Source: Flavobacteriales bacterium UBA2669
GTDB taxonomy: Bacteria; Bacteroidota; Bacteroidia; Flavobacteriales_E; Vicingaceae
Direction of reading: 5' to 3'
DNA length: 64,000 bases
Assembly: GCA_002359215.1 (NCBI GenBank)
Contig: DEMN01000007.1
Coordinates: 124,001-188,000, forward strand
Shown here: one piece after another, positions 8,772 through 17,053 of the stretch
How positions within the stretch are numbered: position 1 is the stretch's first letter
Layout: every line of letters begins with the position of its first letter
Translations under genes and position numbers: made by a program
The notes under the pieces: generated by a model
Told to the model about the DNA's origin: nothing
Seen by the model: the letters and a program-made list of their open reading frames with translations, nothing else
Database searches by the model: none

Positions 8772-9287
8772 ATGAGACGACAATTTTACATATCATTATT
8801 AATAGTTTTAGGACTCGCTAGCTGTGGGCAAAAAAGTAATTCAACAGACAATTCTAAAACAAAATTAAAATTGGCGTTTGAGGTAATTCCTGAAGACTAC
8901 GAAAAGCACTTTTATAGCATTACATGGAAAGATACTCTGGGATTATCTGAAGGATACATTGACCACAAATGGTTTTCTCGTCCTAAAGAAATATGGTGTG
9001 TTATAACAAACCAACAAAACGACACTTTAGGGCATTACACGGGACTTAGCACTGCACAGACATTTGCTTATTTCGAATCAACCGATACTCTTGTGACGTT
9101 GAATTTTATGATTGGTCTTAACTTTTTCTCTGACAAATTTGGAAGCGGGAAAGATATGACTGAGTTTGAAAATAATGCCAGACAATATTCAAAAGAAAAT
9201 AGGTTGCCAATATCATTCGAACCAATTGTATTAAATTTAAAGACCGACTTAAGAAAGAAATACGACATTGAATTAAAAGAAAAGTAA
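8772..9287 (+). CDS. Hypothetical lipoprotein
   Basis: I place the start at the ATG at 8772, because residues before it do not belong to a signal peptide and overlap the structured spacer. The product has a lipoprotein signal peptide (MRRQFYISLLIVLGLASC) with the lipidated cysteine at about residue 18, and then a 150-residue soluble domain I do not recognise. No known motif is visible. It sits between the AlbA_2 gene and the SPFH-like lipoprotein on the same strand in the accessory stretch. Confidence 0.65.
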   Translation: MRRQFYISLLIVLGLASCGQKSNSTDNSKTKLKLAFEVIPEDYEKHFYSITWKDTLGLSEGYIDHKWFSRPKEIWCVITNQQNDTLGHYTGLSTAQTFAYFESTDTLVTLNFMIGLNFFSDKFGSGKDMTEFENNARQYSKENRLPISFEPIVLNLKTDLRKKYDIELKEK

Positions 9288-9338
9288 CTACCCCTCAACT
9301 GTCCTTAGGTACTGTCATAAAAAACAAATAAAAGTACT

Positions 9339-10016
9339 ATGCACATCTTTAAATACATACTGTACATTGCGATAACTAGTTTACTATTCAGTTGCGCCTA
9401 TGAAGAACATCGCGTTGACGAATCAGAAATAGGGTTACTTATCAATAAGATGACTAATGAATGTAAAGTAGTTGCTACAGGAGAACAGAAAGTTCTTCGT
9501 ACGGAAGAGTTGGTGAACTACCCTAGATTCGATACGTTGCGATCGAGGGTAGCAGTGCTAAGTTCTAATGGATTAGAGGTTACTCCGTTTTACACTATCA
9601 TTCTTGAGCTCGATCCAGACAAAACGTGTCGGTTAAGAACCGATTTTGGAGCCAACTATCTCAATGTGGGAGCTTTTTACGAAGGGACAGTTGAGAGAGA
9701 GTGTGAGCTAGCCTTCAGGAAAACCATTGGTATGCTTGAACCAGAAAAAATATTTGATTATACTAATGTTACTGTACTAAATCCAAATATACGCGTAGAC
9801 ACAGAAGACAGTTTAAAGCTTGTACTATTAAATACCTACTTCATAAACATCTCTCTTTCCGTAGACTCCATTCTCTTGCCAGGAACCCTTATTCATGCAA
9901 TAGAATCGAAAAAGATGTTGGAACAACAAAGTGATGAGTTTCAGGAACAATTTTTAAAAGATGAGCTAGAGCGTCAAAACCAGATAATTGAGAAGGTCAA
10001 AAAAAACCTGAAATAG
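9339..10016 (+). CDS. SPFH/prohibitin-like lipoprotein
   Basis: A lipoprotein signal (LLFSC, cysteine near 19) is followed by a body that reads like a divergent SPFH/band-7 domain. This has INKMTNECKVVATGEQKV, then SRVAVLSSNGLEVTPFYTIILELDP, a segment like the prohibitin strand pair, then LPGTLIHAIESKKMLEQQ. A charged coiled-coil tail follows (about 195-225). SPFH proteins scaffold membrane microdomains; anchoring by lipid instead of a transmembrane helix is unusual. G+C counted by hand over 9481-9720 is 108/240 (45%), against 42/120 (35%) in two dxr lines, which suggests recent acquisition. A strong hairpin at 10050 ends the transcript. Confidence 0.6.
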   Translation: MHIFKYILYIAITSLLFSCAYEEHRVDESEIGLLINKMTNECKVVATGEQKVLRTEELVNYPRFDTLRSRVAVLSSNGLEVTPFYTIILELDPDKTCRLRTDFGANYLNVGAFYEGTVERECELAFRKTIGMLEPEKIFDYTNVTVLNPNIRVDTEDSLKLVLLNTYFINISLSVDSILLPGTLIHAIESKKMLEQQSDEFQEQFLKDELERQNQIIEKVKKNLK

Positions 10017-10049
10017 TTCATACACATATCGTTACCCCACCTTCATAAA

Positions 10050-10078
10050 AAAAATCCGCTGATGCTCAGCGGATTTTT
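10050..10078. terminator. Bidirectional intrinsic terminator
   Basis: AAAAATCCGCTGA and TCAGCGGATTTTT form a perfect 13-bp stem with a 3-base loop, with A and T runs on the flanks. It separates the convergent SPFH-like lipoprotein gene and fumC. Confidence 0.85.
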
Positions 10079-10102
10079 TATTTTGTTAAACTATTGGGGA
10101 AT

Positions 10103-11500
10103 TTATTTCATACTTCCAATCATGTCTTCAGGTTTTACCCATTCGTCATATTGTTCTGCTGTTACGTAACCTAAACGGATGGCTTCTTCTTTTAAGGTAG
10201 TTCCGTTTTGGTGTGCTGTATTGGCAATTTCGGCAGCTTTGTAATAACCAATTTTGGTATTTAAAGCAGTAACCAACATTAATGAGTTGTTCAATAATTT
10301 CTCAATTACAGGATAATTGGGTTCAATGCCAACAGCACAGTTTTCGTTAAACGATACACAAGCATCACCAATTAATTCAGCACTTTGCAATAGGTTATAA
10401 GCCATCATGGGTTTAAACACATTTAGCTCATAATGTCCTTGCGTTCCACCAACGGTAATGGCTACATCATTACCCATTACCTGAGCACAAACCATCGTTA
10501 ACGCTTCACATTGTGTTGGGTTTACTTTTCCCGGCATAATAGAAGATCCCGGCTCATTAGCAGGAATGATTAATTCACCAATTCCCGAACGTGGTCCTGA
10601 AGCCATCATTCTAATATCGTTAGCAATTTTATTTAATGCTACAGCCAGTTGTTTTAAAGCCCCATGCGTTTCAACAAGAGCATCGTGAGCAGCCAATGCT
10701 TCAAATTTATTTTCTGCTGTAATAAAAGGTAAGCCCGAAAATTCAGCAATTTTTTCAGCTACCAATACATCATAACCGGCAGGCGTGTTTAATCCGGTAC
10801 CAACAGCAGTACCGCCTAAAGCTAATTCTGCTAAATGTGCTAAAGTGTTTTTTAATGCTTTTAATCCGTGATCTAATTGAGAAACATATCCCGAAAATTC
10901 TTGTCCGATAGTTAGCGGAGTAGCATCCATAAGGTGCGTTCTACCTATTTTTACTACATCTTTAAATGCTTCCGATTTTTCTTTTAGCGTATTTCTTAAT
11001 TTTTCTACTCCCGGAATGGTTCTTTCTACCACCATTTTATAACAAGCAATATGCATTCCTGTAGGAAAAGTATCGTTTGATGATTGAGATTTATTTACAT
11101 CATCATTAGGTTGAATCGCTTTTTCTCCTTCACCAATTTTTCCTCCTGCTAATTCTTGAGCTCTATTCGCAACCACTTCATTCACATTCATATTACTTTG
11201 CGTACCAGAACCTGTTTGCCAAATCACCAACGGAAATTGGTCATCGTGCTTTCCGGCAAGAATTTCATCACACACTTGGCTTATTAAATCTCTTTTTTCT
11301 TGAGCTAAAACGCCCAATTCGCAATTAGCATGAGCAGCAGCCTTTTTTAAATAAGCAAAACCATAAATAATTTCTAAGGGCATAGAAGCAGCTGGTCCAA
11401 TTTTAAAATTATTTCTTGAACGTTCTGTTTGAGCTCCCCAGTATTTATCTGAAGGAACTTTTACTTCACCCATGGTGTCTTTTTCTATTCTGTATTCCAT
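10103..11500 (-). CDS. fumC: Class II fumarate hydratase
   Basis: This TCA-cycle enzyme interconverts fumarate and L-malate in the cytoplasm and needs no iron-sulfur cluster. The superfamily signature GSSIMPGKVNP is present near residue 318, and SGSGTQSN-type substrate contacts appear as TGSGTQSNMNVNE near 98. The segment GRTHLMDATP supplies the catalytic His region. The length of 465 residues is standard. It appears to be a single-gene transcript ending at the shared terminator at 10050. Confidence 0.96.
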   Translation of the reverse strand: MEYRIEKDTMGEVKVPSDKYWGAQTERSRNNFKIGPAASMPLEIIYGFAYLKKAAAHANCELGVLAQEKRDLISQVCDEILAGKHDDQFPLVIWQTGSGTQSNMNVNEVVANRAQELAGGKIGEGEKAIQPNDDVNKSQSSNDTFPTGMHIACYKMVVERTIPGVEKLRNTLKEKSEAFKDVVKIGRTHLMDATPLTIGQEFSGYVSQLDHGLKALKNTLAHLAELALGGTAVGTGLNTPAGYDVLVAEKIAEFSGLPFITAENKFEALAAHDALVETHGALKQLAVALNKIANDIRMMASGPRSGIGELIIPANEPGSSIMPGKVNPTQCEALTMVCAQVMGNDVAITVGGTQGHYELNVFKPMMAYNLLQSAELIGDACVSFNENCAVGIEPNYPVIEKLLNNSLMLVTALNTKIGYYKAAEIANTAHQNGTTLKEEAIRLGYVTAEQYDEWVKPEDMIGSMK

Positions 11501-11585
11501 TTTTTTATTTTTTTAATGATTATTTTGAGATATTAGTGGTTATTTTTTTACTTTTACACGCACAAATTAAATTAAACATCAAGTT

Positions 11586-11756
11586 ATGCAAACATTAGGT
11601 TGGATTTTCTTTTTCTTTATTCTGTTATTAGCCATGTGGGTATTAATGTTTTTATTCACTGTTGTTGTTCCAGGTTCTTTAAAATTATTCTTTTTGAATA
11701 AGTTTGCTCCTAAATTTGTTAGAGAGCTTGCCGGAATGGAAGATGATAAAGCATAG
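11586..11756 (+). CDS. Small membrane protein (56 aa)
   Basis: This short ORF begins with ATG at 11586 and ends with TAG at 11756. It encodes one hydrophobic segment (about residues 5-29; WIFFFFILLLAMWVLMFLF) followed by a short amphipathic, charged tail. A -7-like TACTTTTA lies about 30 bp upstream. It diverges from fumC and converges with the ArsC-family gene. Coding is supported by the clean start, codon use and membrane-protein composition. I do not recognise the family. Confidence 0.6.
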   Translation: MQTLGWIFFFFILLLAMWVLMFLFTVVVPGSLKLFFLNKFAPKFVRELAGMEDDKA

Positions 11757-11762
11757 TTGTTT

Positions 11763-12104
11763 TTACAACAATTCTTTTACATTTTCAGGTGGTCGTCCTA
11801 AAACGGCTTTATTTCCTTTTACTACTATTGGCCTTTCTATTAATTTAGGGTATTTTATCATAGCATCTACCCATTGTTCGTTAGATAATTTTTTTCCTTT
11901 AAAATTTTCCTTGTAGTCTGTTTCCGTTTTACGAATAATGTCTTCAGCATCAAGCTTTAGTTTTTTAAGTACATCCAACAATTCTGTTTTTGATGGAATG
12001 TCTTTCAAATATTCAATTATTTCAACATCTACACCTTTATCTTGAATAATTTGTAAGGTTTCTCTGCTTTTACTGCATCTAGGATTGTGGTATATTTTCA
12101 TCAT
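11763..12104 (-). CDS. arsC: ArsC-family arsenate reductase-like protein
   Basis: This is a 113-residue thioredoxin-fold protein of the glutaredoxin-dependent ArsC family. The N-terminal YHNPRCSKSR carries the catalytic cysteine near residue 10. The later IERPIVV and GRPPE segments match the arginine triad region of ArsC/YfgD proteins. No ars operon surrounds it, so an arsenate role is not assured; YfgD-like proteins of unknown function share the motif. Two adjacent ATG codons are possible starts. It lies 8 bp downstream of prfB on the same strand and is probably cotranscribed. Confidence 0.85.
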   Translation of the reverse strand: MMKIYHNPRCSKSRETLQIIQDKGVDVEIIEYLKDIPSKTELLDVLKKLKLDAEDIIRKTETDYKENFKGKKLSNEQWVDAMIKYPKLIERPIVVKGNKAVLGRPPENVKELL

Positions 12105-12112
12105 TTAAAAAT

Positions 12113-13199
12113 TTAATTTTTTCCAAACATCATTAAATAAGCTTTCAGAAAACCGTCTAATTCGCCAGATAATACTTTATCTGGGTCGTTAACGGTAAAA
12201 TTGGTTCTATGGTCTTTAACTCTTCTATCATCCAACACATAACTTCTTATTTGAGCTCCCCATTCAATTTTCATTTTACTATCTTCAATTTCAGAACGAG
12301 CTTCCAGTTTTTTTCGCATTTCAATTTCATAAAGTTGCGATTTTAATAACTGCATGGCTTTTTCTCTGTTTTTTAATTGAGAACGTGTTTCCGAGTTGGT
12401 AATCATTATTCCTGATGGAAGGTGTTTAAGTATCACTTTTGTTTCTACCTTGTTTACATTTTGCCCTCCGGCACCTCCTGAACGAGCAAAATCCCAAGTA
12501 ATGTCTGCGGGATTGATTACAATATCAATGGTATCATCAACTAATGGATATACATAAACAGAAACAAAAGAAGTCATACGTTTACCCTGGGCATTAAATG
12601 GACTTACACGCACTAAACGGTGTACACCATTTTCACCTTTAAGGTAACCAAAAGCATAATCGCCTTCAATTTCTATGGTAACGGTTTTTATGCCGGCAAC
12701 ATCTCCATCTTGATAATCGAGTGTAGTGAGTTTGTAGTTGTTTTTTTCAGCCCACATTTTATACATTCTAAGCAGAATGGAAGCCCAGTCGCAGCTTTCA
12801 GTGCCACCTGCTCCGGCAGTAATTTGAAGCACAGCACTAAGCTTGTCTTCATCAGAACTAAGCATGTTTTTAAACTCTACATCTTCAAATTTTTCTAGTG
12901 TAAGGCTGTATTGATGGTCGATTTCTTCTTCAGTAGCTTCGCCCTCCTTATGAAATTCATAAAGCACCTCTAAATCGCCTAACATGGTTTTAAGCTCATT
13001 AAAAGCATCTACCCAAACCTTTATATTACGAACTACCTTGAGTTGCTTTTCGGCTTCATCAGGGTTATCCCAAAAGTTAGGATCTTCAGTTTTTTGCTGT
13101 TCTTCTTCTAATTGTATTGTTTTCCCGGGTATGTCAAAGATACCCCCTTAACGCTTCCAGGCGATCGGCTAATTTTTTTAATTGCTCTTGTGTTATCAT
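12113..13199 (-). CDS. prfB: Peptide chain release factor 2, programmed +1 frameshift
   Basis: RF2 terminates translation at UGA and UAA. The conserved GGQ loop (SGGAGGQNVNK) and the tripeptide-anticodon region lie in the ORF 12113-12985, but that ORF lacks the N-terminus. On the minus strand an ATG at 13199 opens 21 codons that end in AGG GGG TAT CTT TGA C, identical to the classical prfB recoding site. Skipping the T at 13136 joins CTT to GAC and continues in frame for 50 codons to the ORF methionine at 12985. The joined protein is 361 residues, the normal RF2 length. The in-frame UGA lets RF2 regulate its own synthesis. A -7 element TACTTTTG ends 4 bp before the ATG. Confidence 0.95.
13129..13152 (-). 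promoter_or_regulatory. prfB: prfB +1 recoding site
   Basis: On the minus strand an internal Shine-Dalgarno-like AGGGGG, a TAT spacer, the slippery CTT and the poor-context UGA-C stop lie in the order known to drive +1 frameshifting. The stop is at 13136-13134 and the resumed frame begins with GAC at 13135. Confidence 0.93.
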
Positions 13200-13203
13200 G
13201 CGC

Positions 13204-13211
13204 CAAAAGTA
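13204..13211 (-). promoter_or_regulatory. -7 element TACTTTTG upstream of prfB
   Basis: It matches TAnnTTTG on the minus strand and ends 4 bp before the prfB ATG, so a transcript from it would start at or very near the start codon. Confidence 0.4.
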
Positions 13212-13240
13212 CTACTATCCTAAAAAACTTTAGGGATTTT

Positions 13241-13792
13241 TTAAGGTAATTTTTTCTTCCATTCATCGTGCGTTAATTCCCAGATTTCTTGATGCGTAAA
13301 TTCGGAACTAACAAAGTTACCTTTCTGAATTTCAAGTAGTTTGCAGCCTGTTTTTTCTTTTATTTTTCGTGATGCAATGTTGCCAACTGCATTTGCAAAT
13401 ATTAACTTCTTAAAATTTAGTTCTTTAAATGCGTAATCAATTATTGGAATAACTGCTTCGGTAATAATTCCCTTGTTCCAAAATTTTTTCCCTAACCAAA
13501 AACCTCTGTTTTCTGGTTTTCCTTCTCTCCATAAATCAATACATCCAATTAGCTCTTCAGGATTAGATTTTAAAAAAATTCCCCAAACCCATCTGTTTTT
13601 TCCCTGATTAGGAATGATGACATTGGTTACAAAATCTTCAATTCCATTTTCTGGATAAGGCCATGGAACAGCTGATGAAAGAAACCTTATTACATCGTAA
13701 TCAACAAAATGTTTTTTGTATGCTGGTATATTTTCAAGGGTTATTTCTTTTAGACTTAACCTTGTTGTTTCAAATTTTGGAATAGCATTCAT
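13241..13792 (-). CDS. GNAT acetyltransferase, RimJ/RimL-like
   Basis: This 183-residue protein begins ETTRLSLKEITLENI, the standard opening of RimJ/RimL-type GNAT enzymes. The region GFWLGKKFWNKGIITEAV is the acetyl-CoA binding loop, and FANAVGNIASRKIKEKTGC is the conserved C-terminal strand-helix. It transfers an acetyl group from acetyl-CoA to an amine, possibly a protein N-terminus; the substrate cannot be read from the sequence. It is preceded by the terminator of the TonB receptor gene. Confidence 0.85.
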   Translation of the reverse strand: MNAIPKFETTRLSLKEITLENIPAYKKHFVDYDVIRFLSSAVPWPYPENGIEDFVTNVIIPNQGKNRWVWGIFLKSNPEELIGCIDLWREGKPENRGFWLGKKFWNKGIITEAVIPIIDYAFKELNFKKLIFANAVGNIASRKIKEKTGCKLLEIQKGNFVSSEFTHQEIWELTHDEWKKKLP

Positions 13793-13814
13793 TCCGTAAA
13801 ATTAATTAACAAAA

Positions 13815-13845
13815 ACTTTCCTGAAGTTTTAAACTTCAGGAAAGT
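13815..13845 (-). terminator. Intrinsic terminator of the TonB receptor gene
   Basis: ACTTTCCTGAAGTTT and AAACTTCAGGAAAGT form a perfect 15-bp dyad around one base. On the minus strand it is followed by a run of T, right after the stop of the receptor gene. Confidence 0.8.
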
Positions 13846-13865
13846 AGATTTAAGTTAACTAGAAA

Positions 13866-16307
13866 TTAAAATTTAAGGACTAATCCGACAAGGAAGTTTG
13901 TTCCTGCTTGAGGGTAATAAAAATTTTCGGTAATTAAATCTTCATAAATATAACTATATGTATAACCATTGCTACTATACATAGTATCAAAAATATTGTT
14001 GACCATTAAATGGAAAGAAAGCTCTTTCATCTTTTTTGGCAACAGAATAAAACTAATTCTTGCATCAACAGTTTGATAAGCAGCTATAGCTCTATTGTTG
14101 TTGGAGGTATTATCTAAAAACTGTTTGCCAACATACTTGGTTTGTACCATTAGATTTACCTGCTTAATAGGACTGTAATGAATGCTTGCTGCAGCAATAA
14201 CATTTGGAGAGAAAGCAATATCGGTATTGGTGTAACTGTTTTCAATAACATCAAAATCAGTAGTATAATCATACAATACTTCCGTAAAGTTTTCAATTTT
14301 ATTCTGAGAGAAAGTAGCGTTTGCATTCAATGCTACTTTTTTACTGATTAAGAAGGTTCCTTCAACTTCAATACCTGTCCTGTAACTTTTATCCACATTA
14401 GTTCTAATGGAAGAACCAACATCGTTTAATTCTCCTGTTAATACTAACTGATTGGTGTAATCCATGTAATAAAAATTAGCTTTTAGCCATAGTTTTTTAA
14501 GTTTTAGTCCAACACCTGTTTCATAATCTACTAACATTTCATGTTTTGGTTGCTCATCAGCAGGATTGTCAATAAAATCGGTTCTTACAGGCTCTCTGTT
14601 GGCAACACTTACAGATGCATAAGCTCTTAACTTATCATTAAACTGAAAGTTTAAACCACCTTTTGGATTAAAGAAAACAAAATTGGTGTCAACATGTATT
14701 TCTCTTAAATCGCTATCAATACCTTTAGTAGAATAAGCTATGGTTCTAATTTGTAAGTCTCCAAAAAGAGTTAATTTTTCTCCTATAAGGTAATCTGCTT
14801 TTAAGAAAGAGTTAAAGTCTTCTTTTTGAGCATTATTGTCGTAATATTTATCTCTTATATTAGTATTCTTAGCATATTCCATCCAAATAATTTCTCCAAA
14901 ATGGTCGCCATCATAACTGTTGTAACCACCACCTAAAACCATAGAAAGTTTAGAGGAAGTATAATTTAAGCTATAAGTTGTACCGTAAAAATGGTTGTCG
15001 AGCCAACGTCTTCTGATTACATCTGTTTCAGTTATAGTGTCTGTTCCGGCAATAAAAGGATCTAAACCATAATCCGAAAAGTCGTCTTGCTTTCTGAATT
15101 GCTCATAATAACCTCTCCCATAAGTATAATGTAAAGCTGCATTAGCACTTAATTTAGATGAGAACTGATGAGAAAGTAATAGTTGAAAATGATCCTGTTG
15201 GTAGTTATCCGTTTCATTATCATATTCGTAATAATTGTATGTTCTGCCAGAATTTAATAAGTTATGTGTTTGTGCAGAATCCAATCCATTATTCATAGCA
15301 TGAGTTTCCATATCTTCTTTATTCCCTGTAATTCGGCTTTCGGGAGTTCCCCACCACGATTGGTAAGTTTTTTCTTTTCCTGCAAAATGAATGATTTTAA
15401 CAGAGGTTTTATCTGCATAATAACTTGTCGACAAGTAATAACTTTTTAGGTCGGAAGTAGCTCTGTCTATATATCCGTCAGATTTAATATAAGATGCTCT
15501 ACCATCAAAAGCCCAATGTTTATTAATTAATCCTGTTCCGAATTTGGTAGTATATTTTTGGGTATTAAAAGAGCCATAAGAAGTAGCAATTTCTCCGTAA
15601 GCTTTTTCTTTTAAGGTGGTAGTTTGTAAGTTAACTGTTGCTCCAAAAGCTCCTGCACCATTGGTGGAAGCCCCCACACCACGCTGAATTTGGATGTTTT
15701 CTGTGCTTGACGCAAAATCGGGCATGTTTACCCAAAAAGTTCCTTGAGATTCCGCATCATTGATAGGAATACCATTTACGGTTACGTTAATTCTTGTTCC
15801 ATCAGAACCTCTAATTCTAAAACCTGTATAGCCAACTCCTGCACCGGCATCACTTGTAGAAACTAAAGAAGTGGTGTTTTGCAACAGAAAAGCAATATCC
15901 TGACCTAAGTTATTTTTTTCAATGTCGCTATAAGCAATGTTGGAATGAGCTATTGGGGCATTTTCTTTTACCCTAGTAGCAGCAACAATAAGCTCGTCTA
16001 GGTTTTGTCGATTTTCTTTTAAGATAATCTTATATTCACGATTTTCTGAGAGGTTTTCAATTGTTAGTTTTTTAGTTTCATAACCAATATAGCTAATTTC
16101 AACAATGTAACTCGAGGTGTCTAAGTTATTGAGTTTAAAATAACCATTATTGTCAGAAAAAGTACCTTTATAGGTATCAGTAATTTTAATGGTTGCTCCA
16201 ACAACAGGATTTGCTGAGGAGTCTTTAATTGTTCCATAAATGGAAAACTGTGCGAAACTACTTGCTGCTGCAAGCATTATAGTCGCCAAAAACATTATTT
16301 TTTGCAT
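13866..16307 (-). CDS. TonB-dependent receptor under TPP control (probable thiamine uptake)
   Basis: A signal peptide (about 1-20) is followed by a CarboxypepD_reg-like domain (about 22-105), a plug (about 120-230; FRIRGSDGTRINVTVNGIP) and a 22-strand-type barrel ending in aromatic residues (VGLVLKF). TonB-dependent receptors import scarce nutrients across the outer membrane using energy from TonB-ExbBD. The substrate is inferred from the TPP riboswitch just upstream (16374-16475), which implies thiamine or a precursor. No inner-membrane transporter such as PnuT is next to it in this window. A strong terminator follows at 13815. Confidence 0.92.
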   Translation of the reverse strand: MQKIMFLATIMLAAASSFAQFSIYGTIKDSSANPVVGATIKITDTYKGTFSDNNGYFKLNNLDTSSYIVEISYIGYETKKLTIENLSENREYKIILKENRQNLDELIVAATRVKENAPIAHSNIAYSDIEKNNLGQDIAFLLQNTTSLVSTSDAGAGVGYTGFRIRGSDGTRINVTVNGIPINDAESQGTFWVNMPDFASSTENIQIQRGVGASTNGAGAFGATVNLQTTTLKEKAYGEIATSYGSFNTQKYTTKFGTGLINKHWAFDGRASYIKSDGYIDRATSDLKSYYLSTSYYADKTSVKIIHFAGKEKTYQSWWGTPESRITGNKEDMETHAMNNGLDSAQTHNLLNSGRTYNYYEYDNETDNYQQDHFQLLLSHQFSSKLSANAALHYTYGRGYYEQFRKQDDFSDYGLDPFIAGTDTITETDVIRRRWLDNHFYGTTYSLNYTSSKLSMVLGGGYNSYDGDHFGEIIWMEYAKNTNIRDKYYDNNAQKEDFNSFLKADYLIGEKLTLFGDLQIRTIAYSTKGIDSDLREIHVDTNFVFFNPKGGLNFQFNDKLRAYASVSVANREPVRTDFIDNPADEQPKHEMLVDYETGVGLKLKKLWLKANFYYMDYTNQLVLTGELNDVGSSIRTNVDKSYRTGIEVEGTFLISKKVALNANATFSQNKIENFTEVLYDYTTDFDVIENSYTNTDIAFSPNVIAAASIHYSPIKQVNLMVQTKYVGKQFLDNTSNNNRAIAAYQTVDARISFILLPKKMKELSFHLMVNNIFDTMYSSNGYTYSYIYEDLITENFYYPQAGTNFLVGLVLKF

Positions 16308-16373
16308 AAAAAATAAATTTTTACGAAAGTTAAGGGGCTAAACAATCGTATTTGTTTAATTTAATTTTTATTA

Positions 16374-16475
16374 TCCTACCTACGCCAGCATTATCTGGAT
16401 CAGGTTTATTTTCTTGAGTGCTTAAGAAAAATGGGTATAATCTCAGCCTGAAAAGTAAGGCACCCCAATGAGATG
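16374..16475 (-). ncRNA. TPP (THI element) riboswitch
   Basis: On the minus strand the conserved blocks occur in order: GGGGTGCC (from 16466), GGCTGAGATTATACCC, then AACCTGATCCAGATAATGC and GGCGTAGG (to 16379). These are the P2/P3, thiamine-pyrimidine and pyrophosphate sensing elements of the THI box. It lies about 70 bp upstream of the TonB receptor ATG, so TPP probably represses that gene. A CCCC at 16475-16478 could pair with the GGGG of the aptamer if it is transcribed. Confidence 0.95.
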
Positions 16476-16478
16476 GGG

Positions 16479-16486
16479 CAAAGGTA
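16479..16486 (-). promoter_or_regulatory. -7 element TACCTTTG for the riboswitch transcript
   Basis: It is an exact TAnnTTTG match on the minus strand, placing the transcript start a few bases before the aptamer core. It lies between the stop of the ATPase gene and the riboswitch. Confidence 0.5.
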
Positions 16487-16522
16487 GGTAAAATTATAAT
16501 TAAAAAGAGAATAGGCGGATTT

Positions 16523-17053
16523 TTACTTTGTAGATTGGTTGTTGGAGATAAATTCAAAGGTTTCTTTACACTTCGCTATTCTCTCATCTAAACTTCCCGA
16601 TAAAATAGTGTAGGGATATTGATGTTTTTCTAATAAAGATAAGTAGAGTTGAAATAATGTTTCTCTATCTTTTTCGTTAGGATGTTCTCTTAAGGGATCT
16701 GTTTCCCAAGGAACATCAATAGCACACAAAAAATAATGTTTGTTAGGCTGATTAGAGATAGCTTCATCTACCCAATCAATAGTAATATTGTATTTTACTT
16801 TTAGCCAAATGGAATAGGTAATAAGGTCGGTATCCAAAAAAAGTACATTAGCACCTTGCTGTATGGCGTCTTGCTCTATTTTTAGTTGTGTTGATGCCAT
16901 TTCAATAACGTCAGTTATGGTGTAATCTCTGTTAAGTTTTTCTAAGAAAGTACGAGCATATTCTTCTACTAAAGGAGCATTATATGTTCTCGAAAAATGA
17001 TTGGCTAAAGTAGTCTTTCCTGTTGATTCTGGCCCTGTAAATACAAAAATCAT
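16523..17053 (-). CDS. NadR/Ttd14-like AAA ATPase (nucleoside-kinase-like)
   Basis: The start is taken at the ATG at 17053, giving MIFVFTGPESTGKTTLANHF, so that the Walker A (GPESTGKTT, about residues 6-14) is at the N-terminus as in relatives. DTDLITY near 95 is the Walker B-like region and DPLREHP follows. The family resembles the ribosylnicotinamide-kinase domain of NadR. It is just upstream of the TPP riboswitch and thiamine-type receptor on the same strand, so a link to vitamin salvage, such as phosphorylating an imported B-vitamin precursor, is plausible but unproven. Confidence 0.8.
   Translation of the reverse strand: MIFVFTGPESTGKTTLANHFSRTYNAPLVEEYARTFLEKLNRDYTITDVIEMASTQLKIEQDAIQQGANVLFLDTDLITYSIWLKVKYNITIDWVDEAISNQPNKHYFLCAIDVPWETDPLREHPNEKDRETLFQLYLSLLEKHQYPYTILSGSLDERIAKCKETFEFISNNQSTK

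Noticed and set aside
12113..12985. prfB as a truncated gene or pseudogene
   Set aside because: The missing N-terminus is encoded upstream in another frame and joined by the canonical CTT-TGA-C recoding site.
16330..16557. 75-residue minus-strand ORF
   Set aside because: It lies over the TPP riboswitch and the end of the ATPase gene and reads as an RNA structure, not a protein.
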